The notes beneath the pieces are model-generated. The model was not told the origin of the DNA. It did not search any database and saw only the letters and a program-made list of their open reading frames with translations. DNA of 64,000 bases from Scleroderma bovista (taxonomy: Eukaryota; Basidiomycota; Agaricomycetes; Boletales; Sclerodermataceae): contig JAYMGJ010000772.1 of the NCBI GenBank assembly GCA_037178675.1, forward strand, positions 101,745 through 165,744, in the 5' to 3' direction. Positions 44,960-58,262 of this stretch are shown one piece after another (the first letter of the stretch is position 1; each line of letters starts with the position of its first letter). The translations under genes were made by a program, and so were the position numbers.

Positions 44960-46036
44960 TCACCCGCTCGTAGCCACCTGGGGCTTTGACTCCAGCTTGA
45001 CGGTCATGATGGCAACGAGACCATCGATGGCATGGAGTCCGCCAGATGCAACACTCTGGTAGTGGTTGATGCCATCGCTCGAGTTCTGCAAGAGTCCTGA
45101 AACGTAGTTGACGGTGGTGCTATACTTATATCCATTGTATGACGTCTCTCCAGAGTATGTGCTGGCATTGGTGAGGTTGTTGGTGGGTATAACGGATGAC
45201 TGGGCTGTTGCGTTTCCGACAAGCCAGTCCCTACCGAGGTTATAACTATGTAGGCGTAAGCGCTAGCGTGGATGAGATGTGGGAGTAAGATGCTCACCCG
45301 TTAACGATGATATCGTGCTGCTCTGTTGTGGGTCAGATAAGAGGGGGATGAAAGGGAACGATATGCGTACGTGCAATGGGCATCTCATATGATGCAGCGA
45401 GGAATATTGCTCCGCTGTTTGCGTCTGGTCCGTCCTGTATCCAGTATCGAAAGTGGTCTCCTCCGTTTATGGTTTCTTCGCATGTTCCAAAGGTGACATT
45501 TCCGTATGCCCATCGGATAACAGCTGTCTCGGTGACTGTTGGCGCGGATCAGAGTGTGCTGGGCGAGGGAGGGAGGGTACACGTACGCCACCCATGACCA
45601 TCGCCGAGATCAGCAGTCTGGTCGCTGCCCGTGTGCTGACCCAGACACTCTGTCGAGTATCCAAACGATCTGCATTAATAAAGAAATATCGTTATCGGCA
45701 TCACAATCATATACTATTATTATATGCGTCGATCGTACTGAAAGTAGTTTATGAGCCCGCCATTGCTGAGAGTGTTCTTGAGAACGTCCGAATCCGAATA
45801 TGCGGAGATGATGAGGTTGAGTGGTTCTCCGAGACCTTCTGGGTATGTATTTGGGACTTGCTGGTGATGCGGTGGGGTTAGTGCTGCGACGGGGAAACGG
45901 AATAGGCTTGAGATACCGTGAGCATACTTCCGCCGTTGTGCATGGGGATGTAGTACCCGTAGTTGGTGTCGCGCCTGTGGGCTGGGCGGTGCGAGGCTGC
46001 AGCGAGTGCAAGCATCGGGAGAAGAACGAGCGACAT
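44960..46036 (-). CDS. Small secreted protein, conserved fungal family of unknown function
   Basis: Six exons: 46036-45917, 45860-45739, 45669-45587, 45535-45371, 45322-45298 and 45245-44960. All phases agree and give 226 residues. A signal peptide (MSLVLLPMLALAAAS) is followed by a mature protein rich in Gly, Asn and Thr. Characteristic stretches are YYIPMHNGGSMLT, TYPEGLGEPLNLIIS, ECLGQHTGSDQTADLGDG, WAYGNVTFGTCEETINGGDH, FRYWIQDGPDANSGAIF and YNLGRDWLVGNAT, with several N-x-S/T sites. From memory this resembles a secreted family common in wood-decay Agaricomycetes; I know no assigned activity. The stop is TGA 44962-44960, overlapping a possible GTGAGT donor, so a further exon is possible. 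It shares a 172-bp divergent promoter with the next gene. Confidence 0.8.
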
Positions 46037-46208
46037 CGTGGAGGGAACCAGCGAGAGTCTGCAAGAGAGGGTGTGTGCGGTCTGCTGCTGTGGCTGTGCT
46101 CACCACCAGGCAACGTTGTCTTCCCACGTGTGGCTGTGTCCTGCTTTTCGCCGTTGTTGTCGACGACGACCAGTAACTGTCGCTGTCGTTGGATGTGTTC
46201 TCCTCCCG
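46037..46208. promoter_or_regulatory. Divergent promoter region (172 bp between ATGs)
   Basis: The secreted-protein gene (-) and the disordered-protein gene (+) start 172 bp apart. Both 5' untranslated regions and promoters must fit here. No TATA box or specific operator is evident. Confidence 0.5.
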
Positions 46209-49200
46209 ATGCCTTCCTCGTCGCGGCGTCCTCTCTCTGCGATATTCCTCGGAGCTCAGCTTAGCACACCAGACAGCACTGTAAAGTCAACCGCATCGGG
46301 GCTGCCATCTCCACCCGCAACAAACTCGACTGGCAGCGGATCAGCAGGAGACACAGGCAGCATACGACAGAGTCCACAAACCGTCATGTCTAACGAAAAC
46401 AAACCCACGAATTCATCCACTGCATCTGATGACGACGACGAAAACGAAATACCAAACGACGAGGACAACACCGCTCGTCTCAATGTATCAACTCCAGCAA
46501 ACGACTCGCACATGGGCGCACTCCAGCGGGTAAAGAGCCTCGCTCAACGAAATCGCATGGTGCGTCTTGCCGGGCTCCTTTCTCTTCGACTCACTCATGC
46601 CCTTGTCTACTCCATCGTGGCGACCGTCGCTAGGCCATCGACAAACTCTCTTCTTTCTCTCGACTAAGCACCCCATCTCCTGCCAGCTCTTCCCGTCTAT
46701 CGCACTTGTCTCGATCCCCTCTTCCACCCCCCAACGCACACGCATCCTCATCTCGCCACAACGAGACACTCTCAGGCTCAGAAACAGAACGAGAAAGCCA
46801 GCGTGCACCAACTCCCTCAAACTCAAACTCCTTCCGCTCTGTGTCACCAGAACTATCCACCACTCCACCACCACTCGATACCCGCCGACGACAACGCATT
46901 ACCTCCGCACCCTCTTCTCCAAATAGAACACGCCAGCCATCTCCAGGACCCTCGCGCACACCCAGGAAACGTGTATCTATGGCAAGTCACATGTCTGCAC
47001 CTGTTGGATCAGATGCGCGCGGAAACGACGTGGCAGATGCAGCGCTGGCCGCTGTTGCTTCCTCAAGGCGCAGTCCAACAGCCACAGGAAGCATCAGCAG
47101 ACGCTCGAGACAGCCTCTTCCCCGTGAGTTCAGGGACAGTGGTGAACGGCGCAGCTTGGACGGACGGGTGAGTAATATTGCCGAATCGTGGTCTACGCTC
47201 TGACTCTCACGACCGACCAGCCATCCATCGAACCGATGACGCCTCATCGTGCACCCTATAGGGATGGCAACAGTAGCACAGCATATACTCCACATGAGGA
47301 CTTGTCACCCCGAACAGCCGCACATACCGCTGCCAACGCCAGCATGACAAGTCTGCAGTACTCACCACGTGGCCTACGCACCAACCGCTCGTCGACCGTA
47401 CGTGACCTCGCCAGACGACATCAGCCCCGATGGCTCTCGGACGACATTTCCACAACGGGGTCAACCACCACCGGCACCGTACCCTCTGCACCCGATAGTG
47501 CTCGGCGACAGACTCAGCGCGGAGGAAGCGCAGAAAGCGCGCTCTCACCTGGATCAGCGAGGCTCGCTGGTGAAAGTTTACGTGCGGCTGGTATCGCGAT
47601 GCGGACGGGTGGACGAGCACGATACGGTGCTGTTGTTCATGACCGCGATGCTGACCCATTCGCGGATAGGGAGCTGCGGAGGGCCAAGTCCGGTTCTGGT
47701 GTGGGGCGGGTAGTCGAGTGGGAGGACGAAGAGCGCCTTAGAGACTGGGACAGGGATAGACGTATGGACGACGAACGCAGCCGCACGAGTGGATCAAGTG
47801 TCCGCGAGAGTGAGGCACCACCATCCCGGGGGATTCTTCGCACAGAACATTCGCGCTCAGCGAGCACAGTTGTTTCAGAAAGGGACGCACGCAGCAACCG
47901 ATTCCCCTCTTCGCGGCCTGCGACGTCGATGGGCATGGGCATGGGTGGCGGGGAGATGTATCGTCCCGAGTCGTCTGCGCGCTCGAGACGATATGATCTC
48001 CCAGAAGGCACATTGGTACGAAGAAATACGAGTATGACACCCGTAAGCACCAGTTCAGGGACTGGATCTGCCTCCGGCTCGGCTGCACATGCAGAGCATA
48101 CACGACTGATGGTCGAGGCGTTGTCCATGTTCCAAGCGGCACTCGCCCGGCTGCCCGGTCAGCCCCCACCACATATCCAAAGCCCGCCCCACACCGCACA
48201 GAGTCAGATACAGGGTCAAGGTCGCGATTTGCAGCACCAGGCAGAGACGCTCGTACGCGCTGCAGACCGCCTGAATGCGCTGATGCGAGCGGGAACTGCC
48301 CATGCTGTACAACAGCAGATTGCGATCGAGGTAGACGAGGATGCCGAGGATGGTTATTACGACAGGCACGATGGCGATCCGACGAGGGATCCGGCACGGA
48401 TATGGCGCGATGTAGGTGCGGATTACCGAGAGGGTCTACGTGAGAGCGATGAGATTGTGCGTACGCTGACGGGGTTCATATTGGGTGTGGGAAGAGTACT
48501 GAAGGAGACCGCTGCTGCTGCTACCGCCGGTGAGGGCTCAAAGGAGCATATGAGGAGTACGAGTCTAGATGGAGAGGCCATGCGGCGGCGTACGCCAGAC
48601 AGCAGTGGAGGCGGAACAAGCAGTCGGCACAGCCAGGACGGGAGAAGGAGTGTCGAGTCACGGCGGAGTTGGGACCCCGCTGTACAGGGTGATCTTTCCC
48701 GGGTGTCTTCACGCGGGGATAGGGAGTATGATTTGTCAAGGCCACCGTCGTCGGCTTTACAGGAGCGGGAAAGGGACAGAGGTAGCGCCAGCAACCAGGA
48801 CCGACGACATTTACATTCACGGAACGGGCTTCATCCACTCCCACCACCTCCACAGTCGCAGCCCTCGTCCGCCTCCTCCTCTTCATCTACAGGCCCAAGG
48901 CGCCTCTTGTCTCCCCGCGAAATGCGCGAGCAGCAGCATGGTCGTTCTGCGGACGTCGTAGACTTGTCGATGGACTATGAGCCTTCGCCGACACCTGCGT
49001 CGAGGCATATGCATATGCAGAGCGACCATAGGCGCATTCACACTGACCGACAGACTCACAAACCCACTCTTCCGCTCTCCACACCCCCTCCGCTCCATCC
49101 ACTTCCATCCGAAACATTCCTGCGCAAATCTTCCCTAGCCGATAAACAGAGCCGACGCAAGGTATCACTAGCTTCTCTCGCATCGATTACGACTGTGCGT

Positions 49201-49761
49201 GCGGCCTCCTCGCCGTTTGCGCTGTCGACGTCGAGTCCAACGACGGCTGTTACGGCGCATACGGTGTCGGGGTCGTCCCCCGAGATCGAAACTGCACCTA
49301 TACCCGCATCAGCATCAGCTTCCGTGCACCCCCTGACACGCTCGGACTCGCGCGACTCTGCAAGATCGGTATCGGCTTCGTCGTCGTATGTGACGTTTTC
49401 CCGCCCGTCCGAGGTATCGGTGAGTGCGTTGCAACAGCTGCAGCATAGTCGGGACACTGTGGGCGGCGATGGCAGTGCTCATGCCAATGCCAATGCCAAT
49501 GCCAATGCTAAGAGCAGTAGTGCCGCCCGTGGGAGCCAGATTCGCTCACCTCTGTCAGGCTCAGAGACGGAGAGAGACTATACGCGCAGACGTACGATTG
49601 GTGTGCGTGCTGCGCGGATGTCACTGGATGGTGCTATTGAGGAGCGGGAGAATGAGGGGGGTGGATATGAGGGGGGCTCTGGTGGGGCTCGCACGAATAC
49701 GATCACGCTGCCTTCGCAGAGGCGAGAGCGGAGGCGGACTGTCACGGAGATATTTGGCTGA
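46209..49761 (+). CDS. Large disordered Ser/Arg-rich protein, 1,141 residues
   Basis: Exons 46209-46559, 46634-47167 and 47221-49761 join in phase 0 (GTGCGT..GCTAG and GTGAGT..ACCAG). The start MPSSSRRPLSAIFLGAQLS and the segment ALQRVKSLAQRNRM across the first intron look like conserved short motifs in a disordered protein. Most of the chain is Ser-, Arg-, Thr- and Pro-rich, with SGSETERES near 200 repeated as SGSETERDY near the end. A helical region at about 585-735 (HTRLMVEALSMFQAAL; ESDEIVRTLTGFILGVGRVLKE) is the only folded-looking part. An NANANANA tract lies near 1050. The mix resembles phosphorylated cytoskeletal or polarity scaffolds, but I recognise no named domain and assign no function. 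Confidence 0.75.
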
Positions 49762-51365
49762 GCCAAATTGGATCGTTTATTTTCGTTGCCTTGGCGGGTG
49801 CCTTGCATATATTGATGCAAAGTGAGTGTGCGGTTCTTGAGATGTGTAGTTTGTCGTGCTGATGGACCGCCTTGGTTGATGGATAGGATGACCTCTCCCC
49901 CACTCCGCCCGCTTTTAAATATTTGCATGTGTGCATGGTTAAGGTTCCTTCTGCAGTACGTCTGAATATCCGACCTCAGGACTTTTGTTCCTTTTTTTTC
50001 TGTCTCGCCTGTCTTTAACATTATTTTTGTTCTGCCTCGTATGATTCTCTGTGGCCTATTCTCTCTCTTTTTTTTTCACCGTTGCGCCGTCCTGGCTGGT
50101 CACTGGCAACTCTACACGCGCACTGTAATGATGCGCCGAGCCTATGACTCCCATATGCACCGCCTTTTCGTCGAACCCGACTTCGATCAGCGCAATCGAC
50201 GCCAACGTGTCCCTCCCCTCCGCGCTGTGTTCTTAGTCTCTCTCTTCTCTCTCGTCTTGTTCTATTATATCACCCAAAAGTGTTTATATATATCCACGCG
50301 AGCGGTGCCCTCGGACCCCCGGGCGTGTGGGGGGAGGGATACACGATACCGCATCGCATGCAACCCTTTCCTTCCCTGCCGTAGGTATACCCGCATCCCA
50401 TACCCCACCACCCACCACCCACCATATCCCTCATTTGACTGCATCCCACTCCCTGTACACAGCCTTTTAACAAAGGCCTCACTCATCGTTACTGCAGCAT
50501 CGACGCTACTTCTCTCCACCACCGAGATACGGTACTTACTACAGGTACTTCTGCGAAATGGTAATGTAGAGCTCGAGTAATGGAAGTTTGTGTTCTTTTA
50601 TGATGAGAGTAAAATAATTATTGTTCCTGTTGTTAAGGACTGATCATTTGGAGTGATATTGTAGGGGATGGTGCAGGATGGGTGAGAAACGAAAAAGATT
50701 CGGACTAGTACTGAATGACGGATACTGTAGATAAGATGGTAAACTTCTTGTGACTACTTGGACTGAGGATTCGGATGTGTGATACGAAACTGGGGGAAAT
50801 CAGATTGCCAGAGCTCCAGGCTGTAGTACAGGTGGCTTAAGTACAGTACTAGTTTCATCAAAGCGTGAGTGGCTCAACACCAAAGCAGACAATGTATTTA
50901 AGGTACAAAAATGTCAAAGCTAAACTACAAGGGGAGTCAAGTCACTTAGAGGGCCCTGCTGACAGTGCTGATAGTATTGTAAATTAACTGGCATGGATTA
51001 CTACTTTAAATAGGAAAGGGTATTACATAAATGAACAAATATGGGTAACCCCTAGGGACACCCTTACAATGGGACTGCAGGAAAGTGATAACAGAGTCAG
51101 GTTGCTGTGGGAAGTATTCAGGGACTCTCAAGTCTTGAAAATCAAGAACCAATCAGTATCATGACATGCTAAGTCTGGTGTGCATTCACAATTGAATTGG
51201 CTTAACTTGTCACCTTTCAACTTAATTCTAGTCATGAGCATCAAACTGGCCCCTCCAAAGCTCTGAACTATAATGTGGGTCAATTATGGCTTTACCATTA
51301 AAAAACACAAGTGTTCCAGGCACAATAATGCATACAAAAGGAGAAACTGACAATGTACAACATTG
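49762..51365. other. Intergenic; long frame at 50041-50580 probably not a gene
   Basis: The first 250 bases are likely the 3' untranslated region of the preceding gene. A 179-codon frame at 50041-50580 has hydrophobic stretches but a Pro/His-rich low-complexity middle and no recognised domain. From about 50.6 kb the DNA is AT-richer, leading into the 3' end of the NLR gene. Confidence 0.4.
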
Positions 51366-54300
51366 TTAAAACTCAAAACATTCTTGCCACTTGGTCCCAT
51401 GTGCCATTTTACTGAGATCCAACTCCACACATCCTTGTGGGATAACTAGCCTAGTGCAGATGCTGTAGAATGGTTTTGTCATAGTACTTGGAACCCATAG
51501 GAGCAACTGGCCATGTTGACCTCTAATCCATCCATCTGAATGAAGTCTAACACACTGGTGGAAGTCCTGGTCATCATTGGAACAGAGCCTTTTCTCTCTA
51601 TCATGCAAAGCATGGGATGAAACAGAGGAGAACCTGATACTAGAAGGATGCACAATGTGGGGTTCAACACCATTGATTAGCATCATGGGAGAAGAGGGAC
51701 AATGGTCTTCTACTATTGCAAATGGAATTGAGTATCAGTCCATGACAATGTCACTGAAATAACTAATACTAGACTTACCATTGCAAGATTCTTCATTGGA
51801 TTGAGAAGCATTCTTGTCAATATCATTGTAGATTGTTACATCTCTCCCAGCATCCCAGACTCTCACAGTGTTGTCTTCTGAGCCTGACACAATCCTTGTG
51901 CCATCAGGGGAGAATGCAACTGATCTGACACAGTCAGTATGGCCTTGAAGTGAACTGGAAATCTGCACACCCCTCTCAGCATCCCAGACTCTCACAGTTC
52001 TGTCTTTTGAACCTGACACAATCTTTGTGCAATCAGGGGAGAATGCAACTGTTCTGACACTGTCAGTGTGACCTTGAAGTGGACTTCCACTCTGCACATC
52101 CCTCTCAGCATCCCAGACTCTCACAGTCTTGTCTTCTGAGCCTGACACAATTCTTGTGCCATCAGGGGAGAATGCAACTGATGTGACATGGCCAGTGTGG
52201 CCTTGAAGTGGATTGCCAATCTGCACACCCCTCTCAGCATCCCACACTCTCACAGTCATGTCATGTGAGCCTGACACAATTCTTGTGCCATCAGGGGAGA
52301 ATCCAACTGATGTGACATTGTCAGTATGGCCTTGAAGTGGACTGCCAATCTGCACACCCCTCTCAGCATCCCAGATTCTCACAGTCTTGTCAGTAGAGCC
52401 TGATACAATCCTTGTGCCATCAGGAGAGAATGCAACTGATGTGACCCAGCGAGGAGTGTGGCCTTGAAGTGGATTGCCAATCTGCACACCCCTCTCAGCA
52501 TCCCACACTCTCACAGTCATGTCATATGAGCCTGACACAATCCTTGTGCCATCAGGGGAGAATGCAACTGATGTGACATAGCCAGTGTGGCTTTGAAGCA
52601 GACTGCCAATCTGTGCACCCCTCTCAGCATTCCACACTCTCACCATCTTATCAGCAGAGCCTGACACAATCCTTGTGCCATCAGGGGAGAATGCAACTGA
52701 TGTGACCCAGCAAGGAGTGTGGTCTTGAAGTGGACTGCCAATCTGCCTACCCCTCTCAGCATCCCAGACTCTCACAGTCTCATCATTTGAGCCTGAAACA
52801 ATCCTTGTGCCATCAGGGGAGAATGCAACTGATCTGACATAGTGAGTGTGGCCTTGAAGTGGACTGCCAATCTGAACAGCCCTCTCAGCATCCCAGACTC
52901 TCACAGTCCTATCAGTAGAGCCTGACACAATTCTTGTGCCATCAGTGGAGAATGCAACTGAAGTGACATGACGACTGTGACCCTCAAGTGGATTGCCAAT
53001 CTGCACACCCCTCTCAGTATCCCAGACTCTCACAGTGTTGTCATCTGAGCCTGACACAATCCTTGTACCATCAGGGGAGAATGCAACTGATCTGACATAG
53101 TGAGTGTGGCCTTGAAGTGGATTGCCAATCTGCACACCCCTCTCAGCATCCCACACTCTCACAGTCTTATCAGTAGAGCCTGACACAATTCTTGTGCCAT
53201 CAGGGGAGAATGCAACTGAAATGAGCTGGTGACTGTGGCCATGAAGTGGACTGCCAATCTGCACACCTCTCTCAGCATCCCAGACTCTTGCAGTGTTGTC
53301 ATGTGAGCCTGACACAATCTTTGTGCCATCAGCAGAGAATGCAACTGAACTGACATAGTGAGTGTGGCCTTGAAGTGGATTGCCAATCTGCACACCCCTC
53401 TCTGCATCCCACATTCTCACAGTCTTGTCCAATGAGCCTGACACAATCCTTGTGCCATCAGGGGAGAATGCAACTGATTCAACATTTGAAGTGTGGCCTT
53501 GAAGTGGACTACCAATCTGCACCCCCCTTTCAGCATCCCAGACTCTTACAGTGTTGTCATTTGAGCCTGATACAATCCTTGTGCCATCAGTGGAGAATGC
53601 AACTGATGTGACATTGCCAGTGTGGCCTTGAAGCAGAATCTGTGTAGATGGCCACTCTTTGTGGTGCCCTGCAGCCACTTTGGCAATACATGGAAACCTT
53701 GCCCTTAGATCTTTAACCAGTAATGAGTCTTCAGGAGAAAATGACAGTGCAGAGAGATATAGATGAGGAGTGCTTGCAGAGGATGCAATAGAAAAGTTGT
53801 GAATGAACTTTACACCATCCTTTGCCAGTGCTGCAACATCCTCATACCCCTTCTTCCCCTGGAACCATTGTGTTACAAAGAACCTCATTATCTAACAAAC
53901 TTGCTTACCTGCAACCACCTCCCAACACTCAAAAAAGCAGGTACAGCATTGCCAAGTAAACCCAGCAAGCTCAGTGCTTCAAACCAGAACAGGATCCTTT
54001 CATTCCCCACAATATCCTTGACATGCTCTGCAAGAACAGGATCAAACTTGGTGGCCTGCAGATGCTTGGCCCAGAATCGACATGAATATGAGAGGTGGGG
54101 TAGAATTTTGGCTTTAACTCTCTCAGTCAGATCAGGTACCTCTGAGTTGAGTAAGTAGGAGCTCTGTAGGCCACAGATATTGAAACATAGACCCTCTTGA
54201 AGGACACAAAGTGATGCAACAGCAATGTCCATCTGAATGCCAGACTCCCCAACAAAGTAGTCTCCACTCCGAGATTGATCAGCCAAGAAATCAGAAAATG

Positions 54301-56401
54301 AGGTATGGAGGGGACGGACAGGCATGGTGCAATCAGTGACACCACTTAACAATGGACCCAAAAAATGTAGAACAATCACCACATTAAATTTACTGTCCTT
54401 GTGGGAGAAATGTCGACGCATTGCATCCAGTCCATCAATTGGAAGTGGCTCCAGTGTATACAGAACTTGCTGCATCACGGAGCAGAAGCGTACGAGAGCA
54501 GTTGGCCTCTTGCTTACAATGCTCTCCAGAATTGTGTGGTACATGTTGTCCAGAAGAGACTTCCCCTCTCTTGATACACGTACTGTCACGTTACTGAAGC
54601 GCTCCTTAACCAATTCGCCAGTGGTATCCTGTCTGATGTATTCGCAGGCAAGGCGTGCCCACTCAAATAGGCCATCAGCTTTCTGAGCAATTTGGTTGAC
54701 TTCTCTCTCTCTGATGTCCTCGAGGTCTTTGAGTTGCACAGAAACGAACAGACGGATATCACGTTCGCTAAATGCAACAGGGACATCATCCAAAGACACG
54801 GCTTTGACATGAGAAGCAATGCCTAACGCAGCCTGGATGTCAGGCAATGACCGGGACGTCACGAGGAGGCGGAAGTTGGAAGGTAGTTTGGCCGCTCGTG
54901 AAGATCCTAACACCAACAATATGTGACTCCGCGATGGCTCGGGTCCACTCTCATCCAATGCATCAATAACCACAACTATACTTCCTGTTTCCCCAGTCGG
55001 CACCTGAGACAATGGTTCCAAGACAAGGTTATCCCACTGCTGAATGGTATCGGGAGTAGCCATGAGAGAGCGGTTGTTTGTAAAAACCCTAGCCAATGCG
55101 CGTCGAAATGCAGGGTCATAGTCCGCAAGATCACGGGAAATGGTTGTGAAGATCTTTTCTTCACGATATTCCGCTTGTCTGTCGCGTGCGAAGCAAAAGC
55201 ACGATCCTAGTCCTCCCACGTTCTTGAACCACAGCGCAATCGTGTGGGCGATGGCGGACTTTCCTCTCCCTGCCTGGCCGTGAAGCCAGAAGATCCGCGG
55301 CGCATTGGCGTCCGAGTCGTGAATCCAGTCTACAATCTCCTGTAGAATTTCTCCTCTTGTGCCATCCAGGCACTTCTTTGCCGTGTTGAGTCCAGCTCCG
55401 CTTGCATACGCCATGCCATCCAAGTTCAAGTCCTCGAGGACGCGGTAGACATTGATGTGCGTGTCCCGAACTGCACGATCACGGTATTGTTGCATCAACG
55501 CATCTAGAGCCTTGTTGTAATCGCCGACAGCGGCCTGCGTTTCAGACGCGATGTTCTTTCCGAGTCGTGTCCCTGCGGTGGAACCTGGTTAGAACGCTAT
55601 CAAGGAAGGAAGGAAGGGATTTGGCGTACAGAAGCTTTTTGTTTCAAAATAGTTCTTGATGAACTGAGCACAATTGCTGATCACTTTGGCGATACATGCG
55701 AGGGTATCTTTCATCACATCAAGGTTGGATAGGGTATCCTCTTCAAGAAGGAACTCATAAACAGTTTGTACTTTTAGAAGCAAGTCGGAGATCGATTGGT
55801 CTAGGTTCGCTTGCATAATGATCACCTAACGATGATGGTGTGAGATGTGTGCTGTTCACGACCAAAAGACATACCTGGGCTGCACTGGTCAAGATCCCCA
55901 AGGCCATCTGAGCGTAAGGGTGGATCTGCGTACAAACGTCAGCCCGACCGTTGCGCCGAGAAAAGTAATGAATCATACATTGGCAATAGTACTGACTACG
56001 GTGCTGAAAGTCTTCAGTGGTTGGAGGTATGTCGAGCTGATGGTGTCTATCTGCGAGACAGCAGTGCTAGTACCACCGACAACCCCGACAGCATGTTGTG
56101 CAACAGGGGGCGCAAGCCTTGCTGAGTCAAGCTCTTTTGGGGCGGCATCGATCTTGTCACGATCGCTCAGCAAATAGCACAAGACATGGTCGAAATCCGT
56201 TCATCATACCTCGTGAGCTGGTGCAACTGGGGTTGAACTCTGTTGCAAATCGTGCGGCTGTAAAGAGTTCATGAAAGCTGCTCCTTTTACCCCACGGAAA
56301 GCTTGGGATAGTTCCATTTGAACAGATGCCCTCGCACCTATGGAGGAGCGCGCGATACTTTTACTGGAGCGGTTAAATAATAAGTTCTTCAACCTCCCCA
56401 T
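51366..56401 (-). CDS. NLR immune-type receptor: NACHT plus 14 WD40 repeats (NWD family)
   Basis: Seven exons (56401-56210, 56152-55979, 55925-55875, 55825-55630, 55572-53909, 53858-51779, 51712-51366) join in consistent phases and give 1,567 residues. The N-terminal 210 residues form a helical module (YAQMALGILTSAAQ; FIKNYFETKSFW) seen in Agaricomycete NLRs. The NACHT follows with Walker A GQAGRGKSAIAHT and Walker B VVVIDALDES. Then come 14 WD40 repeats of about 42 residues, nearly identical except at a few positions, and a tail with DGWIRGQHGQLLLWVP and ELDLSKMAHGTKW. Fungal NWD proteins such as HET-E and HET-D detect non-self in incompatibility; that role is by analogy. No HET or other toxic effector domain is fused. 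An open frame upstream (56817-56389) overlaps out of phase, so an extra 5' exon is possible. Confidence 0.9.
51840..53650 (-). repeat. In-gene WD40 tandem repeat, about 126-bp period
   Basis: Fourteen copies of a roughly 126-bp unit each encode GH(T/S)xxV..VAFSPDGTRIVSGSxDxTVRVWDAERG. DNA identity among copies is very high. Two copies have one extra codon (TPCWV and TPRWV). Confidence 0.92.
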
Positions 56402-58262
56402 TTTCCCCTTTCTGATGCCGTCGGTTCCGGGCGATACTGTGATGCTCCCAGGAGCAAGAGCTCGAGATGGCCCTTGTGACTGGTTTCTGTTAGGGTATCA
56501 AGACGATCTAGATCTGGGGGATGTTGCATACCGGGTCCAACTGAGGGTCCATTGTGACTTGAGTTTTCCGAGGTTTCTGCCAGGGGAGACGAATCTTGGA
56601 CTGGTTGTTGGCCATTTGTGTGATACGAAGAGGGAGCTGAGATTTCGCTCTTGGAGGTTGAAAGCGAAGAAACGATGTGCACTCGGTAACATGCGTTGAC
56701 AATGAGGTGGTGTTTTCCAGTCCGCTTCAAGGCTCCGACAGAATATGTCTCCACTTCCGCGTGGATCCAGTCTTCTACTGCAGACTCAGGAGCTGTGCGA
56801 AAAGGCGGTGACCTCATGTTGGCATACCACTGGGTGCCGGGCGACCTGGGGCTTCTACAATCGTAGGTGATGGGCTTGTGTGGGAACTATATTACGCTTG
56901 GCATCCTTGTTGACCTATCATTCATCATAGGCACACCGGGGTCGTGCAGCTTGCTGTATCTCAACCATAAGTTATACTAGGAGCTCAACATCGGCTTTGC
57001 CCCTGTAGTATGGCATATGTTGTGGCGATCATCAGGTGCGTACCTACATTCTTTTTACTGTTTTGTTACTATGTACATACAAGGACACCTTCGGTCCGGT
57101 AGAAATGATATGTAAGTTGAATCAAACACTACCAGTACCACCAAACACTCCCCAGAGAAAAGGCTGCGTTACGGACGATGCAGGAAGCACGGCGCAAGAT
57201 AGATACTAACACGGGCACCACCGGCGGCACCAGAGATGCACACACGTACAGCCACGAACACAGCATGACGCGGTGGACACCTCCCGCCGGCAAATGCTCC
57301 TTATATCTTTTAGATGAACGTACTCACGACCACCTGCTGTTTCAGTTGTTTCACGAGCAAGCGTTCCCTGCGACGCACTTCGATGAGCGTACAGGGAGTA
57401 CTTGAGATTTCCATTATAGATTCCCGTGTACCACAACAGCGGTGGGTTACCCTCAATCAAGTATGTATCTTTGCAACAAATGTCGTGGCAGGCGACGTTA
57501 GCGACAGGGTACCATTTATTCCAGGTCCGTTCCATCCACAAGTTGCGGGTATGTCGCCCTCTTTGTCACCTAACCTAGTTTGCCACGCTCCTCCATGCTC
57601 CTGGCTGTGGTGATGATGATCGAGCCTGCAATGCACGTTCTGATTCGTGTTGAGCCCGGTCATAATCCCACTGCAACAATAAGTGATTTGTCTATGAATC
57701 AGTGATCAGGCTTGATAAACTCGAAGCTGAGTGCAGCCCGAATGCTTTTATATATAAAAACCTACAACTATATCGTCCTCGTCTTGTGTGTTATGTACGG
57801 GGCGAAACGTTTTGCAGTTAGTGACGAGCCAAGCAATCGTCGCAAAAGATGGCGTCATGGGCATGCCAAGACAACAGGCGGCCCGAGGGATATAAAACCT
57901 GCTGGCGGTCACCCAATGCAATTTCTTACCCATTCCCTATCCGAGAGATCTTCTTCAGTTCGTACTCAGCTCTCGCGGAACCCTTGCCCAAGGAATGGAA
58001 TCGAGGTAACACGACGGGGACAGACCAGCTAGCTCTCCGAATTCGCTCTGGCGTTCAATGCTTGAGACGAGTGCGTCTCGGGAGGGTAAGGTCCAGCTGC
58101 GGAACTGAATTCTGAAAACCGACATCATGATGCAAGACACGTGCAAACAACTCGCCGACAGGTGGAGCAACTCTCAGATATATAACCCAGCGTTGACCGC
58201 TTCCCCTTTCTCACCCCACCATCAATCACTTCCTCCGCACCCTCACAAGAACCTGCCAGGCG
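56402..58262. other. Intergenic; possible 5' exon of the NLR at its left edge
   Basis: The minus-strand frame 56817-56389 (143 codons) may encode an upstream NLR segment (LKRTGKHHLIVNACYRV), but it is out of frame with the chosen start. Short frames between 57.1 and 58.1 kb have no recognised domain. Confidence 0.35.

Noticed and set aside
50041..50580. 179-codon frame with hydrophobic segments
   Set aside because: Low-complexity Pro/His/Tyr middle, no homology I recognise, located in the likely 3' region of another gene.
53375..53611. Plus-strand frame across the WD40 region
   Set aside because: Shadow of the minus-strand WD40 repeats.
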